A DNA stretch of 64,000 bases from an uncultured Prevotellaceae bacterium (GCA_947176895.1 CAMWSK010000001.1:150431-214430), one strand, 5' to 3'; positions 34,522 to 43,684 are shown, numbered from the stretch's first letter. Notes: generated by a model not told the origin, from the sequence alone. A program made the numbers and translations.

Positions 34522-36816
34522 TTATTGCACGATACCCTCCGCTAACGGTTTCCCCGTCAGGTGGAAAGACTCTTTTATCTCTCCTCTCTCCAAGCGGTGG
34601 AGGGTCCAGCAATTGCAGGTATCACCGGGCTCCAAATGCCAATCGTAAGAGGAATCGCGAAGAAGTTTCTTGATGGAATTGGGGAAAGCATCGGCCCGGC
34701 GGGCTTCTTCCCACGTGCGGATGACACGGAAAATCCGGTCCTTTTGAGGACAACTCTCCACATCATTCTCGCTCAACGGCAGGAAATAGGTGGCCCCATA
34801 GCCCACACAAAGTGCCTCGATGTGCTCGTATTGTTCGGCAGTGGAAGAGGCCTTGATGGCGAAATTATTGCCGAAGGACACAGGGAAATAGTTGGAGAAG
34901 GTCACATCGCGCATGTCCTTCCCCTGACTGGTGGTGCTTCCCCATTCACGCGTATCCAAGTCATAGAGGTTCTTGCCTCCACCCACGTTCCATACACTCT
35001 GGTAGTGCCACGAACCCTCTGAGAGTGTTGCTCCGGAAAATCTCAGATAGGGCACGCCAAGCATCTTGGCACGCTCGAACATCCTACGGAAGAAACGCTT
35101 CACGGAGTAGTAACCATGTCCGTTGTTGAAAAGAAATTCCTGACCGTCGAAGTCATACATCGTTACTCCGCTTCGGGCAGCCACATCGGCATAATGTTCA
35201 GCTATCTTGTCCTGAAGGGCAAGGTTGGGTATGATGCCATCGTAGCCATAGTTGATGGTCACCTGCAGCTTCTCTACGGCATCGCCCTTGACATGAACCG
35301 AAGGCTGTGTGCCCCAATAGCCGCGCGTCACGTTCAAGAGGCGGTAGGGAGCGGTTTTGCTCACACCCAAATAGTGAATCAGCTCTCCGCCTATCTTCAC
35401 CATATTCAGCGAAGGACAATGGCCCTCCCAACTGCCCACCTCGTCCATGTATGTGGGGTCATCAATAACGATTGATGTGTCGGTGGGCGTGAGGTCGTTC
35501 ATGAGCACACGCAACTGCTGATGGCAAAGGCTGTCGTTGGGAACGGGAGTAACATCGGACGTCTCGGGTGCCAGGGCGTTGGTGATACAGTCACGGCCTA
35601 TCATGATACCCTGCTTCGCCGCCAAGGCTGCAAATTCACGGTGTGACTTGTTGCCGTCCGTGAAATGAAACGGCTTACGGGACTCGTCCTTTCCATCCAG
35701 ATAACCATGGTTGGCACGGTCGGGGTGAAGAAAACCACGGTCATGGGCATAGATGGCTGGAAAGCCCAATCGTGCCGTATAGCCTATGATACTGTCGTAC
35801 ATTCCCCCGACAGACAATACATCGGGACTATAGGCCGAGGGATCCTTTATCCATTTGCCGCGCACGGTGGGGTAGGGCAGTCCCTCTTCCAGCACGATTG
35901 TCCGGATTACATCCGTCAATGCCGTGCTGTCCGGGCTTCCCCACAATGCCACGGACGAACCTATATAATCGACTCCGGGCACCGGTTCCACCTGCAGGTG
36001 GTTGGGCACGTTCGCCGGCATGTGGGGAATGAGCGAATAGAGCACCTCGCGCCTGCCACGCCGGTCACGCGACTGATAACTGACAGATATGCGCCCCAGG
36101 CTGTCCACCGTAGCCGCGTTGCCATACATGATGCGGTAATAAGGCTCTTTGTTGGCATAGAAAGCCACGTCGCTCACACCATCACCGCCCAGCGAGAAAT
36201 GCTGCCCTTCGTGCAAATGGTCGGGCAGGGGGAAGCGATGGGCATCCGGCGTATGTATGATGTATTCAAACGGAGCGGCATCGCCCTGCAGGTCGGCAGT
36301 GCCGCCAAGGGTGTTGTCGTCCAGGGCCAGCATGCCGATGCTGTAGTTCACCGTTTCGCTGGTATCACGTGCCACACCGATAATCTCCCCCAGAAGATTC
36401 GTGATATTGGTATGCACCGAACCCCACTGCACGGCATCTATTTCTTCACGATTCTTAAGGTCTGTCAGTGTCAGACGTATGTATTTTCCCTTTTGATTCA
36501 CGGCCACTTCAGCCACCGACCCGTTGGGATATTCCAATAATATGCTGCCCTCACGCTTCCGGAAACGGGCGTTCACAGGCATATAATAGGTATCCTTCTC
36601 ACTATTATATAAGGAGAGTACAGGAGAAGGCTTGTCGGCTGCGGCAAACTCGCGGACAGGTTTTACCGTGGTATTCTTGATGCCGGTGATATAACCCTTG
36701 GAATTTATGGACACTTTCATGTAATCCGTGGCCATATTCCAATGAGTTCCGGTGGTGCAACCTGCCAGCATGAAGCCAATAACAACCAGGAAAAACAGAC
36801 GGGGTAAGCGGGTCAT
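34522..36816 (-). CDS. Large lipoprotein, possible TIM-barrel glycosidase-like protein
   Basis: 764 residues, family not recognised. The lipoprotein signal ends LAGC, with Cys20 lipidated. The N-terminal half (about 30-300) looks like a beta-sandwich, with segments such as VSINSKGYITGIKN and IRLTLTDLKN. From about 330 on it resembles a (beta/alpha) barrel: GFPAIYAHDRGFLHPD, VTMYDFDGQEF, VPYLRFSGATLSEGSWHYQS. The acidic pair in DFDGQE is a candidate catalytic site. A carbohydrate role is inference. Its ATG overlaps the cysK stop (ATGA), an unexpected partner for a surface enzyme. The stop lies 15 bases from the promoter of the next gene. Confidence 0.6.
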   Translation of the reverse strand: MTRLPRLFFLVVIGFMLAGCTTGTHWNMATDYMKVSINSKGYITGIKNTTVKPVREFAAADKPSPVLSLYNSEKDTYYMPVNARFRKREGSILLEYPNGSVAEVAVNQKGKYIRLTLTDLKNREEIDAVQWGSVHTNITNLLGEIIGVARDTSETVNYSIGMLALDDNTLGGTADLQGDAAPFEYIIHTPDAHRFPLPDHLHEGQHFSLGGDGVSDVAFYANKEPYYRIMYGNAATVDSLGRISVSYQSRDRRGRREVLYSLIPHMPANVPNHLQVEPVPGVDYIGSSVALWGSPDSTALTDVIRTIVLEEGLPYPTVRGKWIKDPSAYSPDVLSVGGMYDSIIGYTARLGFPAIYAHDRGFLHPDRANHGYLDGKDESRKPFHFTDGNKSHREFAALAAKQGIMIGRDCITNALAPETSDVTPVPNDSLCHQQLRVLMNDLTPTDTSIVIDDPTYMDEVGSWEGHCPSLNMVKIGGELIHYLGVSKTAPYRLLNVTRGYWGTQPSVHVKGDAVEKLQVTINYGYDGIIPNLALQDKIAEHYADVAARSGVTMYDFDGQEFLFNNGHGYYSVKRFFRRMFERAKMLGVPYLRFSGATLSEGSWHYQSVWNVGGGKNLYDLDTREWGSTTSQGKDMRDVTFSNYFPVSFGNNFAIKASSTAEQYEHIEALCVGYGATYFLPLSENDVESCPQKDRIFRVIRTWEEARRADAFPNSIKKLLRDSSYDWHLEPGDTCNCWTLHRLERGEIKESFHLTGKPLAEGIVQ

Positions 36817-37745
36817 TGGAAGTTGTATAATTCGGTACTGAGATAACGCTCGCCCGTGTCGGGCAACAAGACCACTATTCGTTTTCCGGCATTCTCGGGC
36901 AAACAGGCCAAACGGATGGCGGCATACACGGCAGCACCCGAACTGATTCCCGTCAGCAATCCCTCATGAATACTCAATTCGCGCCCCATCTGCATGGCTT
37001 CGGCATCCTCTACCTTTATGATTTCGTCCACCACACCGGCATCATAAATAGCGGGAATAAAACCTGCACCTATGCCTTGCAGCTTGTGGGCACCGGGTTT
37101 TCCTCCGCTCAATACGGCACTGCCGGCGGGTTCTACAGCCACAATCTTCACTTGGGAATTGTGCGCCTTCAATCCTTTTCCTACACCGCTGACTGTGCCA
37201 CCCGTACCTACTCCGGCCACAAAAATGTCCACTTTCCCATCGGTGTCCGCCCATATCTCCTCAGCTGTTGTGGCCACGTGAGCGGCAGGATTGGCCGGGT
37301 TGGTGAATTGGCCTAAAATGATGGAGCCGGGAATTTCATTCTTCAGCTGTTCGGCCCGGGCAATAGAACCCTTCATACCCTCGGCTCCCGGTGTAAGCAC
37401 CAGTTCGGCTCCGGCGGCTTTCAGCAACTTCTGACGTTCTACACTCATGGTTTCCGGCATTACAATGATGGTCTTATAACCCTTCACACGGCTTATCCAT
37501 GCCAAGCCCACCCCTGTGTTACCGCTGGTGGGCTCGATAATGGTGGCACCGGGACTTAGTTCTCCCTTCCTTTCCGCCTCTTCTATCATGTTCAGGGCCA
37601 CACGGTCCTTGACACTTCCGCCGGGATTGAAATACTCCACCTTAGCCACCACATCGGCCAACGCTCCATGCGCCTTGGCCAGGCGTTGCAACGATACCAA
37701 CGGCGTGTGGCCGACAAGCTCTGTCAAACTGCTTTTAATGTTCAT
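36813..37745 (-). CDS. cysK: Cysteine synthase A (O-acetylserine sulfhydrylase)
   Basis: Makes cysteine from O-acetylserine and sulfide with PLP. It has 310 residues. The PLP lysine is Lys46 in NPGGSVKDRVA. TSGNTGVGLAW is the substrate loop, and GTGGTVSGVGK binds the PLP phosphate. The start overlaps the antiporter stop, and the stop overlaps the lipoprotein start, each by four bases in the ATGA pattern, so the three are translationally coupled. The family also includes cystathionine beta-synthases, but the length and motifs fit CysK. Confidence 0.95.
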   Translation of the reverse strand: MNIKSSLTELVGHTPLVSLQRLAKAHGALADVVAKVEYFNPGGSVKDRVALNMIEEAERKGELSPGATIIEPTSGNTGVGLAWISRVKGYKTIIVMPETMSVERQKLLKAAGAELVLTPGAEGMKGSIARAEQLKNEIPGSIILGQFTNPANPAAHVATTAEEIWADTDGKVDIFVAGVGTGGTVSGVGKGLKAHNSQVKIVAVEPAGSAVLSGGKPGAHKLQGIGAGFIPAIYDAGVVDEIIKVEDAEAMQMGRELSIHEGLLTGISSGAAVYAAIRLACLPENAGKRIVVLLPDTGERYLSTELYNFQ

Positions 37746-39982
37746 TTTTCATCCTCCATGATTTGTTGAAGACGCATGATGTCGGCATGTTCACCGGCAA
37801 ACCATATCACGTCTCCCTTGTTAATTATATAGTCGGCACCCACCACACTCAGCAGGCCGTTCTCCTTTTCCACACCAATCACCATGCACCGATAATGGTC
37901 GCGAATGCCGCTCTTCTTAATAGGCATACCTTGCAAAGTACTTTGTTCGGCCACCTCCATACGCTTGATACGCATCATACCCTCGGTACCTCTGTTGTCG
38001 CGGTCCACCAACTCGCTGTTCATACGTGCACACATCTGATCGATGCCCTGGTCATCTCCCACCACCTCCAACACATCATGGGGATAGATGACCATGGATC
38101 CTCCGGGAATGTTGGTGCGCACATGGTCGCGGATGACGGCCGTCACGTTCACTCCATGACGGCTGCCTATGTGCAGCTGGGCCAACGATTGTCCCGCCCA
38201 ACTGCTTTCGGATGGCAAGGCCACCTGTGTCACGTGCAGGTCACGTCCGCTCAACTTTCGGGCATAACTAAGTTTCTGTCCCGGCTCTGCCATTACTTCC
38301 TCGCGACGACGAAGGTTATAAAGGAACATGTCTTCCATGACCACACTGCGCCGTTTCACGGTTTTGCTATAACACATCAAGGCCATCACCGCAATGCTGA
38401 AGCCAACATGAAGCATCCAATTGAAAGGACTCAGAATGTTCACCACATAATAGATGACAGCCGTGCCCACAGCAAAACGAAGAACAAACAAGGCATAAAA
38501 CAAAATCATATTTCTCCGGCCGCTTTCCTTTATCATCTCTGCCTCTTGACTATTGTTCTTGCGCATGACGATGGGGCGTAAAAACAAGGAAAGCAAGGCC
38601 AACACCAATACGCCGCACACAGCATTGCCCACCCAATGACCAAAGATTTCCCTGGTCACTTCGAGCAGAGAAGCAAACAAGAAACGTATCACCGCCATGG
38701 CTAATGTGCCATAGGCTATGGTCTGCACAGCGTAGTTTTTCAAAAGACCATACCAAGCCGCTTGAAGAGTAGGAGAATCAACAACTTTGTTTTCTTTTGT
38801 ACCCTCCTGTTTGTCTATCTTGGCCGGGAACTTAAGATTCACGGCAAATTTAATGCTATAGGGGGTGATGAATGTGGTAATAACGCTCACCATCACCACC
38901 ACCGGATAAATATAATCCTCCAATACGCCGGCAGCCACACCCATCTGGGCAATAATAAAGCTGAATTCTCCTATCTGAACCAGAGAGAAAGAACTGCGGA
39001 CAGCATCGGGCAAAGAACAACCAAAAAGCATGAACGAAAGTGTTCCGAATACCATCTTGCCCAACACCACGGCCACCACCAATATCAATATCATGGGCAA
39101 ATATTCCAAAAGCAAGGCCGGCTGAACCATCATACCCACAGACACAAAGAAAATGGCCCCGAACAAGTCTTTCAGCGGACTGACTGTCTCTTCTATACGC
39201 TCTGCTTCCAAAGTTTCGGCCAGGATACTGCCCATGATGAAAGCTCCCATGGCAGCGTTATATCCCAACTTAGATCCTATCACCACCATCAGGAAACACA
39301 AGCCAACACTCATGATAAGCAGCGTCTCCTTACTGGAGAAATAGCTTTTGAATCGGCGCAGAAGGGTAGGGATAAGCCATATACCCACCAAAAACCATAG
39401 CAACAGGAAGAATACCATCTGAACAAAGATGCCAAGAATCTCACGGGCATCTCCTCCTTTTCCCCCGACCATGCTGCCCAGCAAAGCCATCAGCACCACA
39501 CCCAGAATGTCCTCTATTATGAACACGCTCACCGTCTTTCCCACAAAACGTTTGTTCATGATATTCAAATCGTTGAAGGCAACATATATGATGGTACTGG
39601 AACTGATGCAAAGCATACCGCCAAGGAAAATGTAGTTTATAGGACTCATCCCCATAAACCTGCCTATGGCTGCACCCAACAATATCATACACACCATGAG
39701 CAGAGAACTGATGAACAAAGCGCTTGGTCCGCTTCTGAAGATTTTTTTGAAACTGAACTCCAAACCCAATGAAAACATCAGGAAAATGACTCCCAACTCG
39801 CTCCACACATGAATACCTTCCTCATCCACCACACTGGGTATATAAGGCATGTGGGGACTGGAAAGGAATCCGGCTACTATGTATCCAAGCACCAAGGGTT
39901 GCTTCAGACGCTTGAAAATAAAAGTAACCACACTGGCCAGAATAAGTATCAAAGCCAGGTCGTAGATAAGTTTTGGAAGCAT
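37742..39982 (-). CDS. CPA2-family cation:proton antiporter with two TrkA-C domains
   Basis: 746 residues. The N-terminal membrane domain (about 1-390) has twelve or so helices in the Na+/H+ or K+/H+ exchanger fold, with GYNAAMGAFIMGSILAET and FFVSVGMMVQPALL as family blocks. Further hydrophobic segments lie at 420-530. The C-terminal half has two TrkA-C (RCK-C) domains, near 580-650 and 675-745, which usually bind nucleotides or ions and gate transport. K+ or Na+ efflux is likely, but the ion cannot be assigned. It is the first gene of a coupled operon with cysK. Repeat copy D is just upstream. Confidence 0.88.
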   Translation of the reverse strand: MLPKLIYDLALILILASVVTFIFKRLKQPLVLGYIVAGFLSSPHMPYIPSVVDEEGIHVWSELGVIFLMFSLGLEFSFKKIFRSGPSALFISSLLMVCMILLGAAIGRFMGMSPINYIFLGGMLCISSSTIIYVAFNDLNIMNKRFVGKTVSVFIIEDILGVVLMALLGSMVGGKGGDAREILGIFVQMVFFLLLWFLVGIWLIPTLLRRFKSYFSSKETLLIMSVGLCFLMVVIGSKLGYNAAMGAFIMGSILAETLEAERIEETVSPLKDLFGAIFFVSVGMMVQPALLLEYLPMILILVVAVVLGKMVFGTLSFMLFGCSLPDAVRSSFSLVQIGEFSFIIAQMGVAAGVLEDYIYPVVVMVSVITTFITPYSIKFAVNLKFPAKIDKQEGTKENKVVDSPTLQAAWYGLLKNYAVQTIAYGTLAMAVIRFLFASLLEVTREIFGHWVGNAVCGVLVLALLSLFLRPIVMRKNNSQEAEMIKESGRRNMILFYALFVLRFAVGTAVIYYVVNILSPFNWMLHVGFSIAVMALMCYSKTVKRRSVVMEDMFLYNLRRREEVMAEPGQKLSYARKLSGRDLHVTQVALPSESSWAGQSLAQLHIGSRHGVNVTAVIRDHVRTNIPGGSMVIYPHDVLEVVGDDQGIDQMCARMNSELVDRDNRGTEGMMRIKRMEVAEQSTLQGMPIKKSGIRDHYRCMVIGVEKENGLLSVVGADYIINKGDVIWFAGEHADIMRLQQIMEDEK

Positions 39983-40040
39983 ATTCTTTTGTTAAACTGT
40001 TTACTTTAATTACCTATAAAATTACATATCCCGAAGCCCT

Positions 40041-40124
40041 CGAAAAAAACATGTTCATCTTTTTGAAAAACATGAACACGTTTTTCAAAAAGATGAACAT
40101 GTTTTCCTCCATACATTCACATGC
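40041..40124 (-). repeat. Dispersed triple-hairpin repeat, copy D (perfect inverted repeat)
   Basis: On the minus strand it starts GCATGTGAATG, as in copies A and B, and has three units. Here unit 3 is the reverse complement of unit 1. The result is a perfect 26-bp inverted repeat, 40046-40071 with 40080-40105, around the 8-base loop ATGAACAC. It lies 13 bases beyond the nadA stop and could act as its terminator. Confidence 0.85.
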
Positions 40125-40137
40125 TTTTGAAGTTATA

Positions 40138-41133
40138 TCAGAGTCCCAGTCTCTCGCTTATTTCAAGCATCCTGTCTATCGGGCGGATGGCCTTGACACG
40201 AATGTCCTCCGGAACCTCCACCACCGGCCATTCATACTTCAGACTGTTGTAGAGTTTTTCCATCGTCACCAGACGCATGAAGTTACACTCGTTGCAAGCA
40301 CATGTGCTATCCTCGGGAGGAACAGGAATGAATGTCTTCTCGGGACATGATTTCTGCATCTCATGCAGGATGCCACTCTCGGTTGCCACAAGATACACCC
40401 GGGCTTCGTCGGCAATGGCAAACTTCAAAAGGGCTGCCGTGCTACCCACCTTATCGGCCAACTTCACCACGGCTCCTTTACACTCAGGATGAACCAGCAC
40501 CTTGGCATCCGGATACTGCTGTTTCAACGCTACTATCCTTTCCACAGAAAACTTCTCGTGCACGTGGCATGCTCCGTCCCACAGCACCATGTTTCTACCC
40601 GTAATGCTGTTGATATAGTTTCCTAAATTTTTGTCGGGTCCGAAAATGATTTTCTCATCCTTAGGAAAACTTTCCACAATCTGCCGGGCATTGGAACTGG
40701 TGACCACCACATCAGTCACCGATTTCGTTGCAGCCGTGGTGTTGACATAACTTATCACCGTGTGACCCGGATGAGCGGCAATAAACTCGGAAAACTCCTT
40801 CTGAGGACAACTTTGGGCCAACGAACAATCGGCATTCAGGTCGGGTACTATCACCTTCTTGTCGGGACAAAGAATTTTATTGGTCTCTCCCATAAAATGA
40901 ACGCCACACATGACAATAATGTCAGCGTCCGTCTTGGCAGCCTTTTGAGCAAGTGCCAGCGAATCGCCCACAAAATCCGCCACATCCTGTATGGCAGAAT
41001 CCGTGTAATAGTGTGCAAGAATCACTGCATTCTTTTCCTTGCACATTTTTCTTATCCCGGCAACCAAGTCTGTGCCTGCGGCAATAGGCTCGGTTACATA
41101 TCCGGCTTTCTTCCAAGATTCCTTTATTATCAT
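40138..41133 (-). CDS. nadA: Quinolinate synthase
   Basis: Condenses iminoaspartate (from NadB) with dihydroxyacetone phosphate to quinolinate, the second step of de novo NAD synthesis. It has 331 residues. It is a [4Fe-4S] enzyme, with conserved Cys in IVMCGVHFMGETNKILCP, HPECKGAVV and CACNECNFMRL. The substrate block ILAHYYTDSAIQDVADFVGDS is near residue 38. It is not beside nadB, which lies 9.4 kb away. A TATCTTTG box at 41369-41376 (minus) could be its promoter but would give a leader of about 230 bases across the candidate origin. Confidence 0.95.
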   Translation of the reverse strand: MIIKESWKKAGYVTEPIAAGTDLVAGIRKMCKEKNAVILAHYYTDSAIQDVADFVGDSLALAQKAAKTDADIIVMCGVHFMGETNKILCPDKKVIVPDLNADCSLAQSCPQKEFSEFIAAHPGHTVISYVNTTAATKSVTDVVVTSSNARQIVESFPKDEKIIFGPDKNLGNYINSITGRNMVLWDGACHVHEKFSVERIVALKQQYPDAKVLVHPECKGAVVKLADKVGSTAALLKFAIADEARVYLVATESGILHEMQKSCPEKTFIPVPPEDSTCACNECNFMRLVTMEKLYNSLKYEWPVVEVPEDIRVKAIRPIDRMLEISERLGL

Positions 41134-41528
41134 TTTTCTATTATAATAATGTTGTTATTTAATTTTTAAAGAAAATCCTATATAATGATGATGATTGCAG
41201 GTTGATAATGCTAATAACTTTTGTCTTTTAAAAACTTTTGAAAGTTATCATCCCGACACAGCTTTTTATCCTCTTCTTATTCACATTGCATAAGTTTATA
41301 TATTAAGCTTTGTTTCTTGCTGTTATAGCATGAGATTGCTAAGTTATCAACAGGGTGTTCATAATACACAAAGATAAATAAAAAAGCCGTATACCATGTT
41401 CATAACTCATGAAAAAGCTGTTGTTTGTAGGGTTAAAAGCAAATAATAACTTTTCAGAATGGCCGAAAGTGCAGTGTTTTTCCTACTTTTGCACATACTT
41501 ATTGACAGTTATCCACCGTTTATGAACA
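41134..41528. other. Candidate chromosomal replication origin (oriC)
   Basis: AT-rich gap between divergent nadA and the RNA methyltransferase gene. It has six DnaA-box-like 9-mers. The first four are TTATTCACA (41277-41285), TTATCAACA (41344-41352), TGTTCATAA (41356-41364) and TGTTCATAA (41397-41405). The last two are TTATCCACC (41509-41517) and TTATGAACA (41520-41528). TTATTCACA fits the strict consensus TTATNCACA; the others differ at one or two positions. The parS-like sites 30 kb away and the apparent skew change support this. Promoter boxes for both flanking genes also fall here. Confidence 0.5.
41484..41491 (+). promoter_or_regulatory. Promoter -7 box of the RNA methyltransferase gene
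   Basis: TACTTTTG lies 30 bases before ATG 41522. The predicted leader contains two of the DnaA-box-like 9-mers, so DnaA could affect this gene. Confidence 0.55.
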
Positions 41529-42067
41529 CCTGTAAATACCGAAAGTTGAAAATTCAGGAGATGAATCGTCTCAGTGTAGACCAATTTCATCAAGAAGAAA
41601 AAATTCCTCTTGTGGTGGTGCTTGACCATGTCCGCTCCTTATATAATATAGGCAGTGTGTTTCGCACGGCAGATGCTTTCTGTATACAAGGGGTTTTTCT
41701 GTGTGGCATAACAGCCACACCACCCAATGCCGAAATACACAAGACAGCCTTGGGAGCCGAAGACAGTGTTTATTGGAAGCATTTTACGGAAACCATGGAT
41801 GCTGTGGATTGGCTTCATCAACAAGGATATACGGTGTTAGCTATCGAACAATGCGAGGGAAGTACCATGCTTCAGGACTTTAATATAGACAAAGGAAAGA
41901 AATATGCCGTCATTTTTGGTAATGAGGTGAAAGGAGTGCAACAACAGGTTGTGGAGCAATGTGACGGTTGCATAGAAATACCTCAGTATGGTACCAAACA
42001 CAGCATGAACGTGAGTGTGACAGCCGGTATTGTGATGTACAGCCTGCAAAATATGCTTAGAGCTTAA
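41522..42067 (+). CDS. TrmH/SpoU-family RNA 2'-O-methyltransferase
   Basis: Transfers methyl from S-adenosylmethionine to a ribose 2'-OH of tRNA or rRNA. It has 181 residues from ATG 41522 (MNTCKYRKLKIQEMNRL). It has the SPOUT trefoil-knot motifs: LDHVRSLYNIGSVFRTADAF (motif 1, Asn and Arg catalytic), IFGNEVKGV (motif 2) and MNVSVTAGIVMYSLQ (motif 3). An in-frame extension to 41459 overlaps the promoter box and is unlikely. The target nucleotide cannot be read from sequence. It is a single gene, convergent with the DUF4294 gene. Confidence 0.9.
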   Translation: MNTCKYRKLKIQEMNRLSVDQFHQEEKIPLVVVLDHVRSLYNIGSVFRTADAFCIQGVFLCGITATPPNAEIHKTALGAEDSVYWKHFTETMDAVDWLHQQGYTVLAIEQCEGSTMLQDFNIDKGKKYAVIFGNEVKGVQQQVVEQCDGCIEIPQYGTKHSMNVSVTAGIVMYSLQNMLRA

Positions 42068-42709
42068 TCAAAGCGTTCCTTGCTCCAATTCCACACAGAT
42101 ACGTTCGATGAGACGATCGTCTCCTTCGGCATCATATTTTTTCTTAAGACTGGCATTAAAGGTCCAGGCAAACATTTGATAAAAGGCTGCACGTGTTGGT
42201 CCTAAAAAAGCCTTCACCACTTCATACCCGCTTTGCTTGCATTGGCGGTCCACTAATTTGATCATCAGTTTCCCCTGGCTATAAGTGAGCTTTTTCATCT
42301 CAGGTTTATAGCGGTTCATGATTTCCTTTTCCACCATTTTGATGTGTTTCTGTTTGGCTTCGGCAGTAGGCAGCTTCTCAAGCACAACATAAGTTTCGGA
42401 AATCAGTCGGTTTACTTCTTGTGCCAGTGGCAACACGCGGCGGACATTATAGACAAGGCGGTTATATTTTTTTCGTTCCTTTTCGTTTTTGAATTTCATG
42501 GGAGCATAACACGTATACTCAGGCATGAGCACGGTCCAGATACGTTCACCCTCATACACATAATCATCATTCACCCAATACCATGTCTGGTTAACGGCCG
42601 AACGGAAAGGCCGGCCTTTGAAGTTGTCGTCAAATTCTTCTTGTGCATATAGGGAAATACAAAAAGAAAAGACTCCAACCAATGATACTATCAGATGTTT
42701 GACAATCAT
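42068..42709 (-). CDS. DUF4294 domain-containing exported protein
   Basis: 213 residues, function unknown, Bacteroidetes-specific family. A signal peptide of about 22 residues ends LYAQ. The mature part is basic and helical (FKNEKERKKYNRLVYNVRRVLPLAQEV, then two long helices). The conserved end contains FLGPTRAAFYQMFAW. The family normally follows ribF or similar housekeeping genes. Here it starts 21 bases after the ribF stop and is probably cotranscribed. The stop codon is immediately adjacent to the convergent methyltransferase stop. Confidence 0.85.
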   Translation of the reverse strand: MIVKHLIVSLVGVFSFCISLYAQEEFDDNFKGRPFRSAVNQTWYWVNDDYVYEGERIWTVLMPEYTCYAPMKFKNEKERKKYNRLVYNVRRVLPLAQEVNRLISETYVVLEKLPTAEAKQKHIKMVEKEIMNRYKPEMKKLTYSQGKLMIKLVDRQCKQSGYEVVKAFLGPTRAAFYQMFAWTFNASLKKKYDAEGDDRLIERICVELEQGTL

Positions 42710-42730
42710 TGTTATATGTGTGGTATGATG

Positions 42731-43609
42731 TTATACCTCTTCCATTGCCAGTTTCACAAAGGCCGCATCCTTTCGTAGCTGTTTGATAAGGGTTTGTTTG
42801 TTTTCAAAGCGCATTTCATCACGCAACTTGGCCACAAAATCAATGGTAAGGGGAAGACCATAAAGTTCACCGTCAAAATCAAGTATGTGTACTTCTACAG
42901 TAATATTTTCTCCGTTATTTATGGTAGGGCGGCATCCTATGTTCAGCATCGCTTTCATCTTTGATCCGTCGGGCAATGTGGCCCATGCCGCATATACTCC
43001 TTCCTCAGGCAGAATCTTTCCTTCCGGCCAGGAAAGATTGGCCGTGGGAAAACCTAAAGAGCGTCCCACTTCATGGCCATGTACCACAGGAGCCGTCACT
43101 TGAAACTCATATCCAAGCAAGTCGTTGGCTTTTAACAAGTCTCCATCTTCGATAAGGTTACGGATAATACGGCTGCTTACTTTCTCCTCTTTCAGTTCCT
43201 TTGCCACAAATACCTCAATCCCGACATTTCTGCCGCGTTCGACATAATCGGAGATATCACCTCCATCATGGCCGAACCGATGGTCGTAGCCCATAAGCAG
43301 ACAATCCACGTTGTAATCGTCATGCAACAGTTTCATAAATTCGGTACTGGAAAGCAAGCTCATTTCGTGAGCGAAATGCAACATTACCACATTATCTGCT
43401 TCCGTCTCATTGAGCAGATTCATCTTCTCTTCAGGCAATGTAAGCAGTTGGGGCACATAATTTGTCTGCATTATTTGACGTGGATGCACATCAAAAGTAA
43501 TGATCATGGCCTGCTCGTTGCGTTCGGTTGCAAGTTCCATGAGTTGTTGTATAAGACAGCGATGTCCTCTGTGAACCCCGTCGAAGAATCCTATAGTAGC
43601 CGTAAACAT
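42731..43609 (-). CDS. ribF: Bifunctional riboflavin kinase/FAD synthetase
   Basis: Converts riboflavin to FMN and then FAD. It has 292 residues. The N-terminal nucleotidyltransferase domain has GVHRGH at 11-16. The C-terminal kinase domain (about 165-290) has GRSLGFPTANLSW and EGVYAAWATLPDG. ATG 43609 matches the family N-terminus MFTATIGFFDGVHRGH. The open frame upstream overlaps the promoter. The -7 box TAAATTTG ends only five bases before this ATG, so the mRNA is probably leaderless or nearly so. The FAD made here serves FrdA, NadB and MnmG, all encoded in this window. Confidence 0.94.
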   Translation of the reverse strand: MFTATIGFFDGVHRGHRCLIQQLMELATERNEQAMIITFDVHPRQIMQTNYVPQLLTLPEEKMNLLNETEADNVVMLHFAHEMSLLSSTEFMKLLHDDYNVDCLLMGYDHRFGHDGGDISDYVERGRNVGIEVFVAKELKEEKVSSRIIRNLIEDGDLLKANDLLGYEFQVTAPVVHGHEVGRSLGFPTANLSWPEGKILPEEGVYAAWATLPDGSKMKAMLNIGCRPTINNGENITVEVHILDFDGELYGLPLTIDFVAKLRDEMRFENKQTLIKQLRKDAAFVKLAMEEV

Positions 43610-43614
43610 ATCCG

Positions 43615-43646
43615 CAAATTTACGAAAAAGGAGTAAAGTGAGCAAA
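43615..43646 (-). promoter_or_regulatory. Promoter of ribF, probably giving a leaderless mRNA
   Basis: On the minus strand TTTG (43643-43646), 20 bases, TAAATTTG (43615-43622), then CGGAT and the ribF ATG. With the usual spacing the start site falls at or within two bases of the ATG. Confidence 0.7.
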
Positions 43647-43684
43647 AAACAAGATGTTTCCTTCGTAGTTCTACACATTTTTTG

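Noticed and set aside
34368..34673. 101-codon plus-strand frame in the leader region
   Set aside because: It runs antisense to the predicted promoter and leader and into the lipoprotein gene, with no domain or start signal.
36363..36376. Third parS-like site GTATCACGTGCCAC
   Set aside because: Two mismatches at positions that are invariant in the consensus, and no palindrome. The CACGTG at 27936 and 38233 fail more clearly.
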